Program-made: the position numbers and the translations under genes
From: Modestobacter sp. VKM Ac-2982
GTDB lineage: Bacteria; Actinomycetota; Actinomycetes; Mycobacteriales; Geodermatophilaceae
Length of the DNA stretch: 64,000 bases
Reading direction: 5' to 3'
Assembly (NCBI RefSeq): GCF_026967935.1
Contig: NZ_JAPVBL010000006.1
Coordinates: 345,441-409,440, forward strand
Shown here: piece after piece, positions 1 through 7,974 of the stretch
Layout: every line of letters starts with the position of its first letter
How positions within the stretch are numbered: the first letter of the stretch is position 1
Notes under the pieces: model-generated
Seen by the model: only the letters and a program-made list of their open reading frames with translations
What the model was told of the DNA's origin: nothing
Database searches by the model: none

Positions 1-809
1 GCTTCCGGGAGTGGAACGCGCACCGGGGGGCCGGCCAACGCCCCGGCGACGTCCGAACCGCTCAACGGCCAGATGTAGGCGTCGGTGTAGGTGCGCAGGG
101 CGATCCGTGAGCCGTCGGCGGACACCGCGCCACCGGTGACCAGCAACTGGCCGGCCCGGCCCACGGGACCGCCCGGCGTGCCGGTCAACGTGAACCCGAG
201 CCCCGCCACCTTGCTCATCGGCACGGTGGCCCCGTCGGCGAGGGGCGCATCGGGCCGGTACACGGAGCTGGCGCCGAGCACCTCCTTGGTCACCAGGTAC
301 GGGGTGCCGTCGGGCGCGAGCAGCAGCGCCTCCGCGTCGCGCGGGCCGTCGGGATAGGTCAACCTGCTCAGCAGGGTGGTCCCGTCGGGGCGAAGGCCGA
401 TCAGCGCGACCGTCTCGCGGCTCTGCGCGTTGTCCCCGATGTCGGCCAACCAGATGGTGCCGTCCGCGGCGAGGGCGAGGTCCTCGGGGTCGTAGGGGTC
501 GACCTCCGCGGTGCGCACCTCACCCACCGTGCAGGCCCCGTCGAGCACGAGCACCTCGGCGCGGTCGCCGCCGTCGTTCATCGCGAGCATCGCCTCGCCG
601 GCGCTGGCCAGGCCGGAGAGCTCAGGGAGCCGCGGGTCGGTGATCTCGCACCGGGTGACCGGCTCGCCGAAGGGGGCGACAGCGTCGTCGGCGGCCGCCG
701 ACCCGGCGGAGACCAACGCGACCAGCAGGCCGAGGGGCGCGCCGAGGACGGCACCGGCCGCCCTGCGGCGGGTGGCGCGGCTACGCCTGCGATCGGCCGG
801 CTCTGGCAC
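1..809 (-). CDS. Secreted beta-propeller-like protein (3' end cut by window edge)
   Basis: The product starts at a GTG and runs off the left edge, so the C-terminus is missing. The N-terminus has an Arg-rich stretch, then a hydrophobic segment ending ...SAGSAAA before an acidic mature start, which reads as a signal peptide. The visible part alternates short beta-rich blocks with Asp/Gly turns (LALAADGTIWLADIGDN, LLLAPDGTPYLV), the texture of a six- or seven-bladed propeller such as the NHL or esterase-like families. I cannot assign a substrate. The start overlaps the end of the upstream PAP2 phosphatase gene by 29 bases, so the two are probably cotranscribed. Reading-frame evidence is good; the functional class is inference. 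Confidence 0.6.
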   Translation of the reverse strand, partial: MPEPADRRRSRATRRRAAGAVLGAPLGLLVALVSAGSAAADDAVAPFGEPVTRCEITDPRLPELSGLASAGEAMLAMNDGGDRAEVLVLDGACTVGEVRTAEVDPYDPEDLALAADGTIWLADIGDNAQSRETVALIGLRPDGTTLLSRLTYPDGPRDAEALLLAPDGTPYLVTKEVLGASSVYRPDAPLADGATVPMSKVAGLGFTLTGTPGGPVGRAGQLLVTGGAVSADGSRIALRTYTDAYIWPLSGSDVAGALAGPPVRVPLPE

Positions 810-1509
810 GAACCCAGCGTGACAGCCCGACAGCGTCGAGTCCGTGAACCACGCCCAACAGCAGGATCCCGACCGACAGCCCGACCACGGCATCGGTGAC
901 CCAGTGGAAGTCCAGCGCCACCATGGCCACACCTGTTGCCACCGGCCCCAGCACGCTGAGCACCCAGGTGGCCCGCTGCACTGCCGGTGGCAGGCCGAAC
1001 TCCACGGCCTGCCACCGGGCCACCCCCCACATCAGGACGGCGTTCGCCACGTGCCCCGAGGGGTAGCTGGCACCGTCCAGGTGGAAGAACGACCCGGGGA
1101 ACGCCGGGGCCGTGCGACCGGTGCCCCACTTGAACGCGTAGACCACGGTGGTGAGCAGGGCGAGCGCGACGACCACCCGGACCAGGGGCACCAGCGTCCG
1201 CTGCCGCACGGCCAACCAGCCGACCAGGCCGGCCAGGACGACGAGGATCGTCACCCGGCCGCCGATCTGGGTGACGACCCAGATCGGCCAATAGGCCCAG
1301 GAGTCCCGGAGCGCCCAGACGCTGGTCACCTCGGAGACCCGCAGGTCCATCCGCTCCAGCCACCCGCGGCCGAGCAGGTTGACGGTCACCCCGACGGTGA
1401 CGAGGGCGGCGAGGACGAGCAGCCACCACGGCGGCCGGCCCACCCCGATGACCGGCGCAGCCGGTCGGCCACCGGTGGCCGCCGGCCGGTCCACCGCTCC
1501 CCTGGTCAC
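781..1509 (-). CDS. PAP2-family membrane phosphatase
   Basis: This 242-aa integral membrane protein has the three motifs of the PAP2/acid-phosphatase superfamily: KWGTGRTAP in the middle, YPSGH carrying the first catalytic His, and DFHWVTDAVVG carrying the second His/Asp. About six hydrophobic segments surround them, with the active site expected on the outer face. Family members dephosphorylate lipid phosphates such as phosphatidate or undecaprenyl diphosphate; the substrate here cannot be read from sequence. The GTG start lies six bases after a TACCGT box and has no obvious Shine-Dalgarno sequence, suggesting leaderless expression. The secreted propeller-like gene overlaps its 3' end. Confidence 0.85.
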   Translation of the reverse strand: MTRGAVDRPAATGGRPAAPVIGVGRPPWWLLVLAALVTVGVTVNLLGRGWLERMDLRVSEVTSVWALRDSWAYWPIWVVTQIGGRVTILVVLAGLVGWLAVRQRTLVPLVRVVVALALLTTVVYAFKWGTGRTAPAFPGSFFHLDGASYPSGHVANAVLMWGVARWQAVEFGLPPAVQRATWVLSVLGPVATGVAMVALDFHWVTDAVVGLSVGILLLGVVHGLDAVGLSRWVRARAGRSQA

Positions 1510-1515
1510 CGCCTC

Positions 1516-1521
1516 ACGGTA
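1516..1521 (-). promoter_or_regulatory. -10 box TACCGT of leaderless PAP2 gene
   Basis: TACCGT sits six bases upstream of the GTG start of the PAP2 gene. The spacing fits a transcript that begins at the start codon. No convincing -35 hexamer is visible. Confidence 0.45.
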
Positions 1522-1610
1522 CCGGGGCGCCGTGACCTGCTCGTGATCCGACGAGCCTGCTCACGGGTCTGACGCGCACGTCCACGCGTCGGGGAGCGGC
1601 GGGGCCTCGG

Positions 1611-3107
1611 TCAGACCTCGGCGGCAGGTGCGGTGAAGCCGTCGAGCTGGGCGGCCAGGCCGGCGTCGACACGCGCGGTCAACCGGGTCCCGGTCGCCTC
1701 GTGCGCCTCCTCGACGACCTCGCCGTCCCGGTGCACCCGGGCGACCAGGTCGCCCCGGTCGTAGGGCACGAGGACCTTGACGTCGATGTGCGGGTGCGGG
1801 AGCCGCTGGGCGATCACGTCGCGGAGCGCCTCGATGCCCTCACCGGTCCGGGCCGACACCCACATCGCCCCGGGGAGCGCCTGGCGCAGCGCCAGCATGT
1901 CCTCCTCGGTCATGGCGTCGACCTTGTTGACCACGATCAGCTCCGGGACGGCGGACGCGTCGATCTCGTTGAGCACCGTGTGCACCGCGTCGATCTGGCC
2001 CAGCGGGTCGGAGTCGGAGCCGTCGACGACGTGGACGAGCAGGTCGGCGTCGGCCACCTCCTCCAGCGTGGAGCGGAACGCGTCCACCAGCTGGTGCGGC
2101 AGGTGACGCACGAACCCGACCGTGTCGGTCATCGTGTACTCGCGCCCCTCGGGCGTCTGCGCGCGGCGGACCGTCGGGTCCAGGGTGGCGAACAGCGCGT
2201 CCTGCACGAGCACGCCGGCCCCGGTGAGCTGGTTGAGCAGGCTGGACTTGCCTGCGTTGGTGTAGCCGGCGATCGCCACGCTCGGCGTCGCGTTGCGGTC
2301 TCGGGAGTTCCGCTGCGTCGTCCGGGCGGTCGCCATCCCGGCGATCTCCTTGCGCAGCTTGCTCACCCGGGACCGGATCCGCCGCCGGTCGGTCTCGATC
2401 TTGGTCTCACCCGGGCCGCGGGTGCCGATGCCGCCACCACCGGCGACGCGGCCACCGGCCTGCCGGCTCAGCGACTCACCCCAGCCGCGCAGTCGGGGCA
2501 GCATGTACTGCATCTGGGCCAGCTCGACCTGGGCCTTGCCCTCCCGGCTGGTGGCGTGCTGGGCGAAGATGTCCAGGATCAGGGCGGTCCGGTCGACCAC
2601 CTTGACCTTGAGCACCTTCTCCAGCTGGTTGAGCTGGCCGGGGGCCAGCTCCCCGTCGCAGATCACAGTGTCCGCGCCGGTGGCGGCGACGACCTCGCGC
2701 AGCTCGGCGGCCTTGCCGGAGCCGACGTATGTGGCCGGGTCCGGCTTGTCCCGGCGCTGCATCAGCGCGTCGAGCACCTGGGAACCGGCGGTCTCGGCGA
2801 GCGCGGCGAGCTCGGTCAGCGAACGCTGCGCGTCGGCCGCCGTCCCCTCGGTCCAGACGCCGACCAGGACGACCCGCTCCAGGCGGAGCTGGCGGTACTC
2901 GACCTCGGTGACGTCGGTGAGCTCGGTGCCGAGCCCCGCGACCCGGCGGAGTGCGCCGCGCTCCTCCTTGACGTAGGAGCCGGTGGTGTCGTCAGCGGCG
3001 TCCCACTGACCGGCCGGTGCCGGCTTGGTGTCGGGCATGCTGGCGCGCGCCTTGTCGACACGGGCTTCTGCCTCGTCGAGGATCGCGCGGTTCTGGGCTG
3101 TCGTCAT
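1611..3107 (-). CDS. hflX: GTPase HflX
   Basis: HflX is a ribosome-associated GTPase that splits or rescues stalled 70S ribosomes. The 498-aa product has the glycine-rich HflX signature GTRGPGETKIETD at about residue 225, the G1 loop GYTNAGKSS at about 281, DTVGF for G3 and NKVD for G4 near 391. I chose ATG at 3107 because GGAG lies just upstream. Another ATG at 3170 would add 21 residues and overlap the end of the regulator gene upstream. The gene follows that winged-helix regulator on the same strand and sits close to dapF and miaA, as in many Actinobacteria. Identity is secure; the exact start is not. Confidence 0.95.
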   Translation of the reverse strand: MTTAQNRAILDEAEARVDKARASMPDTKPAPAGQWDAADDTTGSYVKEERGALRRVAGLGTELTDVTEVEYRQLRLERVVLVGVWTEGTAADAQRSLTELAALAETAGSQVLDALMQRRDKPDPATYVGSGKAAELREVVAATGADTVICDGELAPGQLNQLEKVLKVKVVDRTALILDIFAQHATSREGKAQVELAQMQYMLPRLRGWGESLSRQAGGRVAGGGGIGTRGPGETKIETDRRRIRSRVSKLRKEIAGMATARTTQRNSRDRNATPSVAIAGYTNAGKSSLLNQLTGAGVLVQDALFATLDPTVRRAQTPEGREYTMTDTVGFVRHLPHQLVDAFRSTLEEVADADLLVHVVDGSDSDPLGQIDAVHTVLNEIDASAVPELIVVNKVDAMTEEDMLALRQALPGAMWVSARTGEGIEALRDVIAQRLPHPHIDVKVLVPYDRGDLVARVHRDGEVVEEAHEATGTRLTARVDAGLAAQLDGFTAPAAEV

Positions 3108-3156
3108 CGTCTCCAGCGTGGCATGCCCCTGGTCCTGGGGCGACCGACTTGTCACA

Positions 3157-3726
3157 TCACCTGTTGTCATCGCCCGGTACAACACCTCGGGCCTCCGGAT
3201 GCATCCCGAGGTACAGCGACCAGCGCTCGGCACCGGGCTCCGCCGGCCGGGTGGCGTACTCGTCCAGCAGCCGGTGCAGCCGGTCTCGGAACTCTGCCAG
3301 GTCCGCGGCACCCAGCCGCAGGCCCAGCCGGGTGCTCTCCAGCCGGCCCTCCCCCACGGCGGCGACCTCTTCCAGGAACGCGGCGAGCGCGGCATCCCGG
3401 GCGGCCCCCGAGGCGCCGGCGCCGTCCATCAGCCAGCTCTTCCCGGTCGCCCGGTACGGCACCTCCCGGGCGCCGCGCGCGCCACGCCGCGCCTCCTCGG
3501 CGGCGAGGAAGCCGGTGTCGACCAGGGTCCGGACGTGGTGCAGCACGGTGGCGGGGTTGCGGCCCAGCCGGGCGGCGATCTCCTTGTTCGTCAGCGCCTC
3601 GTCCAGGCACAGCCGCAGGATCCGCAGCCGGACGGCGGAGGCCAAGGCGCGCGCCTCGGCGTCGGTGGCCGGACGGCGTTCCCCGACGATCCGGCGCCCT
3701 CCGGCGCCGGCCTCCGCCTCGTCCAT
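3157..3726 (-). CDS. Winged-helix (ArsR-like) transcriptional regulator
   Basis: This is a 189-aa protein. The N-terminal third is a winged helix, with recognition-helix text LTNKEIAARLGRNPATVLHHVRTLVDTGFL at roughly residues 50-80, like ArsR/HTH_20 regulators. The rest is an uncharacterised alpha-helical domain with EVPYRATGKSW in the wing/linker region. It is divergent from an MFS exporter gene 70 bases away, the usual arrangement for a local repressor and its efflux pump; that link is inference. ATG at 3726 was chosen over an upstream GTG because a TACGCT box lies exactly six bases before it. The hflX start may overlap its 3' end. Confidence 0.8.
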   Translation of the reverse strand: MDEAEAGAGGRRIVGERRPATDAEARALASAVRLRILRLCLDEALTNKEIAARLGRNPATVLHHVRTLVDTGFLAAEEARRGARGAREVPYRATGKSWLMDGAGASGAARDAALAAFLEEVAAVGEGRLESTRLGLRLGAADLAEFRDRLHRLLDEYATRPAEPGAERWSLYLGMHPEARGVVPGDDNR

Positions 3727-3732
3727 CCCGGC

Positions 3733-3754
3733 AGCGTAGGTCCTCGGCCCGACA
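3733..3754 (-). promoter_or_regulatory. Candidate RecA-NDp/PafBC-like promoter of the winged-helix regulator
   Basis: On the minus strand TGTCG (3754-3750) is followed after 11 bases by the -10 box TACGCT (3738-3733), then six bases to ATG. This is the layout of the tTGTCRgtg-N8-TANNNT promoter known from mycobacterial DNA-damage genes. Function here is inferred from the match only. Confidence 0.4.
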
Positions 3755-3760
3755 CAGTGA

Positions 3761-3774
3761 TTGACATCCCTCAA
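3761..3774. promoter_or_regulatory. Small inverted repeat between divergent regulator and MFS gene
   Basis: TTGA-N6-TCAA lies in the 70-base divergent intergenic region and could be an operator for the winged-helix regulator. TTGACA at its left end could also be a -35 for the MFS gene, but no matching -10 is seen. Weak, because the arms are only four bases. Confidence 0.25.
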
Positions 3775-3796
3775 CCAGTGACGGGAGGCTGCGCCG

Positions 3797-5110
3797 GTGA
3801 CCCGCGACCGGAGCCTGCTGCGGCACCGCGACTTCCGTCAGCTGTGGGCCGCCGAGACGGTCAGCCAGGTCGGCACCCAGGTCACCCTGCTGGCCCTGCC
3901 GGTGCTGGCGGTCTCGCTGCTGGACGCAACGCCGCTGGAGATGGGCGTGCTGACGGCCCTGGAGACCGCAGCCTTCCTGCTCATCGGGCTCCCGGCCGGC
4001 GCCTGGGTCGACCGCTGGCGGCGCCGTCGGGTGCTGGTCACCGCCGACCTGGTGCGAGCTGCGCTGCTGGGGACCCTGCCGATCGCGTACCTCCTCGACG
4101 TCCTCACCCTCGGGCAGCTGTTCGTCGTCGCGGCGGCGACCGGCACGGCGACCGTCTTCTTCGACGTCGCCTACCAGAGCTACCTGCCGCAACTGGTCGA
4201 CCGGGACCAACTGGTCGACGGCAACGGCAAGCTGGAGGCCAGCCGGGCCGTCGCCCACGTGGCCGGACCGGCCATCGCCGGCGTGCTGCTCCGGGTGCTC
4301 AGCGCGCCTCTGGTCATCGCCCTGGACGCGGTGTCCTTCCTGCTCTCCGCGTTCTTCGTCGGCCGCATCCAGCGTCCGGACACCGTTCCCGACCGGGCCG
4401 GCCGGCGGCCGCTGCGCACCGAGATCGCCGAGGGCCTGTCCTTCGTCGTCCGCCAGCCGCTGCTCCGCCGGATCGTCGCCTGCACCGGCACGTCGAACCT
4501 GTTCTCCACGATCACCACGACCCTGCTGGTGCTCTACGCGCTGCGCCGGCTGGAGCTGTCCGAGAGCGTGCTGGGCCTGGTCTTCTCCGCCGGCGCGGTG
4601 GGCGGCCTGGTCGGCGCGGCGACGGCCGCACGCTTCGCCCGCACCGTCGGCGAGGGCCGGGCGATCCCGCTGGCGATCATGGTGATGGTGCCGTTCACCG
4701 CCCTCACGCCACTGGCCGCCACCGGCGCCCCGCTGGTGCTCCTGCCCCTCGGCCAGTTCGGCTTCAGCTGGGCGGTGGTGGTCTACAACATCACCCAGGT
4801 CAGCTTCCGGCAGCGGCTGTGCCCGCCCGCGCTGCTGGGCCGGATGAACGCCTCGGTGCGCTTCCTGGTCTTCGGCACCATGCCGCTGGGCGGGCTGCTC
4901 GGCGGCGTCCTGGGCACCTGGCTCGGCGTGCTTCCGACGCTGTGGATCGCCGCGGCCGGTCAGCTGCTCGCGGCCGGCTGGGTGGTGGCGAGCCCCCTGC
5001 TGCGGATGCGCGACCTGCCCGACAGGCCGGACACCCCGGCCGGCGAGGTGACGACCGTCCCCGAGGCGCGGGCGCCGACCGCCGGCAACGATCCCGAGCG
5101 GTCCGGCTGA
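3797..5110 (+). CDS. MFS exporter (EntS/MFS_3-like)
   Basis: This 437-aa, twelve-helix major facilitator protein resembles the MFS_3 group of drug, macrolide and siderophore exporters. The start LLRHRDFRQLWAAETVSQVGTQV and the loop AGAWVDRWRRRRVLV between helices 2 and 3 are characteristic. A late repeat of the loop motif and a hydrophilic C-terminal tail of about 40 residues follow. GTG at 3797 is preceded by GGGAGG eight bases upstream. It is divergent from a winged-helix regulator, so ligand-controlled efflux is likely. The substrate is unknown. Confidence 0.88.
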   Translation: MTRDRSLLRHRDFRQLWAAETVSQVGTQVTLLALPVLAVSLLDATPLEMGVLTALETAAFLLIGLPAGAWVDRWRRRRVLVTADLVRAALLGTLPIAYLLDVLTLGQLFVVAAATGTATVFFDVAYQSYLPQLVDRDQLVDGNGKLEASRAVAHVAGPAIAGVLLRVLSAPLVIALDAVSFLLSAFFVGRIQRPDTVPDRAGRRPLRTEIAEGLSFVVRQPLLRRIVACTGTSNLFSTITTTLLVLYALRRLELSESVLGLVFSAGAVGGLVGAATAARFARTVGEGRAIPLAIMVMVPFTALTPLAATGAPLVLLPLGQFGFSWAVVVYNITQVSFRQRLCPPALLGRMNASVRFLVFGTMPLGGLLGGVLGTWLGVLPTLWIAAAGQLLAAGWVVASPLLRMRDLPDRPDTPAGEVTTVPEARAPTAGNDPERSG

Positions 5111-5182
5111 GCAGCCGACGGGTTGGCCGGCCGGGTGCCGGGTAGGGCGGCGGGGCACGGTCCACCGCTCGAGAGGACGACG

Positions 5183-5383
5183 ATGACCAGCCCTGACGAG
5201 GAGCTCGACGACCCCGGCCGCGACCCCGCCGGCCTCGACCCGCCGCGCAACGTCTTCGGTGGCGCGGACCAGGACACCGGCCGCGGCGAACCACGCGGCA
5301 CCGGGAACGTGGGGCCCGGCGACAAGCCCGAGGCGCCCACCGACGACCCGGAGACGCGGGCGGACGAGCCCGACCGTCCCTGA
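5183..5383 (+). CDS. Small acidic hydrophilic protein, unknown function
   Basis: This is a 66-residue product with no hydrophobic segment, rich in Asp, Glu, Pro and Gly, and apparently disordered throughout. ATG at 5183 has a good GAGAGGA ribosome site five to six bases upstream, which is the main evidence that it is real. It lies 72 bases downstream of the MFS exporter on the same strand and is followed by a strong hairpin, so it may be the last gene of that unit. I recognise no family. Confidence 0.55.
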   Translation: MTSPDEELDDPGRDPAGLDPPRNVFGGADQDTGRGEPRGTGNVGPGDKPEAPTDDPETRADEPDRP

Positions 5384-5401
5384 CCTGCGTCAGCGCAGCC
5401 A

Positions 5402-5439
5402 GGACCCTCAGCCGGCGAGCCACTCCCGGCTGAGGGTCC
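5402..5439. terminator. Perfect 12-bp hairpin spanning the dapF stop codon
   Basis: The arms at 5402-5413 and 5428-5439 are exact complements with a 14-base loop. The left arm contains the dapF stop codon. It can serve the converging small-protein and dapF transcripts. There is no U-run. Confidence 0.55.
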
Positions 5440-6295
5440 CGGTGGCGACGACGACGGCCGGGCCGGAGAGCACCGTCGTCGTCCCGTCGAACTGCACCGA
5501 CAGCCGGCCGCCCGGCACGTCGACGAGGACCGTCCCGGTGTCGCGTCCGCCGGCCGCCAGCGCGGCGAACGCCGCAGCGCAGGCGCCGGTGCCACAGGAG
5601 CGGGTCTCCCCCACGCCGCGCTCGTGCACCCGGAGCCGCACGTGCGCGCAGGTGCCCTCGGACGGGAGCACGTTCACCAGCTCGACGTTGACTCCCTCGG
5701 GGAACATCGCGTCGTCGACCCCGGGCAGCACCGACAGGTCCAGGGTGTCGACCTCGACGTCGGTCAGGCAGACCAGGTGCGGGTTGCCCATCGACACCCC
5801 GAGCCCCGGGTACAGCGTCCCCGCGACCTCCGCCTCACTGCGGCCCAGTGACACGGCCGGGCCCATGTCGACCCAGTAGCCGCCGTCGGGCCGGGCGCCC
5901 ACCCGGCGCGGCCCGCCCCGGGTGCCGACCAGGACACCGTCCTCGGCCACCGCCCGTTCCAGCAGCCCCTCGGCCAGCAGCACGTGCAGGAACAGCCGGA
6001 TGCCGTTGCCGCACATCTCCGCGTACGAGCCGTCGGCGTTGCGGTGGTCCATGAACCACTCGCAGTCGGCCAGCGCGGCACCGAGGACACCGGGGGCGTC
6101 GGGCACGTGCCGGCTGCGGACCACCCGCAGCACGCCGTCCCCGCCCAGGCCCGCCCGGCGGTCGCAGAGCCGGCGCACCAGCTCGGGGTCCAGCCGCGCC
6201 TCCGGCCACACGTCCCCGTCGGGGTCGGGCAGGACGACGAAGTCGTTCTCGGTGCCGTGGCCGAGGAGGACCCGTGGGCCGGAGCTGTCGATCAC
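5408..6295 (-). CDS. dapF: Diaminopimelate epimerase
   Basis: DapF interconverts LL- and meso-diaminopimelate in the lysine and peptidoglycan precursor pathway. It is a cofactor-independent enzyme using two cysteines. Both are visible in this 295-aa protein: Cys95 in MCGNGIR and Cys234 in SCGTGACA. The GTG start at 6295 overlaps the miaA stop as GTGA, so translation is probably coupled. The C-terminal codons form one arm of a hairpin that may terminate the operon LigB-like-miaA-dapF. Length is normal for the actinobacterial family. Confidence 0.96.
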   Translation of the reverse strand: MIDSSGPRVLLGHGTENDFVVLPDPDGDVWPEARLDPELVRRLCDRRAGLGGDGVLRVVRSRHVPDAPGVLGAALADCEWFMDHRNADGSYAEMCGNGIRLFLHVLLAEGLLERAVAEDGVLVGTRGGPRRVGARPDGGYWVDMGPAVSLGRSEAEVAGTLYPGLGVSMGNPHLVCLTDVEVDTLDLSVLPGVDDAMFPEGVNVELVNVLPSEGTCAHVRLRVHERGVGETRSCGTGACAAAFAALAAGGRDTGTVLVDVPGGRLSVQFDGTTTVLSGPAVVVATGTLSREWLAG

Positions 6296-7245
6296 CGGTC
6301 GATCGTACGGTCGGCGACCAGGGCGAGGACGGCGTCGAGCAGGTCCGGCCGGGCGGCGTCGAACCACACCGTGCCGGCGTCGCGGCGGAACCAGGACCGC
6401 TGCCGGCGGACGAACCGGCGGGTGGTGGTCACCGTCCGCTCCCGGGCCTCCGACGCCGTCAGCACCCCGTCGAACTGCTGGAGCACCTGCGCGTACCCCA
6501 GGGCGCGGGAGGCCGTCGGCCCCTCGCGCAGTCCGTCGCCGGCGAGCGCGGCGACCTCGTCGACGAAGCCGGCGGCCCACATCGCGTCGACCCGGCGGGC
6601 CACCCGGTCGTCCAGCTCCTCGGCCGGACGGTCCAGCCCGACCGTGACCGCCGGGTAGTGCGGGCGCGGGGCGGGCAGCGTCGCGGTGAACGGCTGACCG
6701 GTCACCTCGATCACCTCCAGCGCCCGCACCACCCGTCGGCTGTTGGTCGGTGCGATCGCCGTCGCGGCGGCCGGGTCGAGCGCCGCCAGCCGGTCGTGCA
6801 TCGCCGTGGCGCCCTCGTCCGCCAGCTCGCCGGTCAGCCGGGCCCGCACCACCGGATCGGTGCCCGGGAAGTCCAGCTCGTCCAGCACCGCACGCACGTA
6901 CAGCCCGGAGCCGCCGACCAGCAGCGGGACGACGCCCGCGGCGCGGAGCCGGTCGACCTCGGCCCGGGCGCGCTGGCGGTACTCGGCCACCGAGGCCGGC
7001 TCGCGCACGTGCCACAGGTCCAGCAGGTGGTGCGGCACGCCGTCGCGCTCGGCCTCGGTGGGCTTGGCGGTGCCGATGTCCATCCCGCGGTAGAGCTGCA
7101 TGGAGTCGGCGTTGACCACCTCTCCCCCGGCACCGGAGCGGGCCAGCCGGTGCGCCAGCGCGACCGCCAGCGCCGTCTTCCCGGTGGCGGTCGGCCCGAC
7201 GACGGCGATCACCGGTGGCAGACGGTTCTCCGCGGCAGCGGTCAC
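6292..7245 (-). CDS. miaA: tRNA dimethylallyltransferase
   Basis: MiaA transfers a dimethylallyl group to N6 of A37 in tRNAs that read UNN codons. It makes the substrate of MiaB, which is also encoded in this window. The 317-aa product has the P-loop GPTATGKT at residues 17-24, the NADSMQLYRGMDIGTAK segment, GGSGLY, and the C-terminal RRFVRRQRSWFRRD tRNA-binding stretch. The GTG start at 7245 overlaps the stop of the LigB-like gene as GTGA. An upstream start would add an Arg-rich segment that overlaps that gene and is unlikely. Confidence 0.96.
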   Translation of the reverse strand: MTAAAENRLPPVIAVVGPTATGKTALAVALAHRLARSGAGGEVVNADSMQLYRGMDIGTAKPTEAERDGVPHHLLDLWHVREPASVAEYRQRARAEVDRLRAAGVVPLLVGGSGLYVRAVLDELDFPGTDPVVRARLTGELADEGATAMHDRLAALDPAAATAIAPTNSRRVVRALEVIEVTGQPFTATLPAPRPHYPAVTVGLDRPAEELDDRVARRVDAMWAAGFVDEVAALAGDGLREGPTASRALGYAQVLQQFDGVLTASEARERTVTTTRRFVRRQRSWFRRDAGTVWFDAARPDLLDAVLALVADRTIDR

Positions 7246-7934
7246 CGGGAGCACCAGGTGGCGACGAGGTAGCCGACGCCGAACGGGGCGTCGTCGTGGT
7301 GCAGCTCGGCGGCGACGGCACGCCCGCCCAGCGCGGCACCGACCGCCCGCCACACCGGCACCCCGGCGGCGAGCAGTCGCCGGCCCGCGGCGGGGTCCAG
7401 GGCGGCCAGCGCGTCGGGGTCGCCGGCCCTGAGGGCAGCGGCGACCTCGGCGTCGAACGGGCCGGCCGCGGGGTCGAGCGCGCCGGGCGCCTTCTCGGTG
7501 CGCCGAGCCGACCCGTCCCCCATCGCGAGCACCCCCACCGGTCCGGGGAGGTCCGCCAACGTCGCCGCGAGGTCGGCCGGCCCCACCCCGAGCCGGCCGC
7601 CGGTGTCCCCGGCCTGGTCCAGCAGCCAGGCGGCCACCAGGTGCGGCAGCGGGACCCGGTGGCCGCCGGGACGGACCCGGCCGGCGAACGGGACCTCCAG
7701 GTCGACGCCGAACCCGCGCAGGTCACCGCCGTCCCCGGGGCCGAACCGGAGCCCGTCGGCACCCTCGCCCACGACCACCACCACCTCCGGCCGGTCCGCC
7801 AGCACGGTCTGCACGGCGGCGGAGACGGCGGTGCGCAGCTCGGACAGGGCGGGGCTCGGCGCACCGGCGACCGCGGGCAGCACGAGGGGTGACTGCGGGC
7901 AGAACGCCACCGTCACCGGAGGGGGAGGTCTCAC
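7242..7934 (-). CDS. Class III extradiol dioxygenase-like (LigB-fold) protein
   Basis: This 230-aa protein is of a type often found next to miaA-dapF in Actinobacteria and usually annotated as a LigB-like or hypothetical protein. The start MRPPPPVTVAFCPQSPLVLP and the block VVVVGEGADGLRF match that group. I do not see enough metal ligands to claim dioxygenase activity. It opens a three-gene chain in which each next gene overlaps by a GTGA quartet, implying coupled translation with miaA and dapF. The GTG start is preceded by GACACT seven bases upstream. Its role in the cell is unknown. Confidence 0.75.
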   Translation of the reverse strand: MRPPPPVTVAFCPQSPLVLPAVAGAPSPALSELRTAVSAAVQTVLADRPEVVVVVGEGADGLRFGPGDGGDLRGFGVDLEVPFAGRVRPGGHRVPLPHLVAAWLLDQAGDTGGRLGVGPADLAATLADLPGPVGVLAMGDGSARRTEKAPGALDPAAGPFDAEVAAALRAGDPDALAALDPAAGRRLLAAGVPVWRAVGAALGGRAVAAELHHDDAPFGVGYLVATWCSR

Positions 7935-7974
7935 GCCAGGGAGTGTCGCGGATGCATCGTGGGAGACTGCTCAC

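Noticed and set aside
1701..3764. 687-codon plus-strand frame across hflX and the regulator
   Set aside because: Antisense shadow of two well-supported genes.
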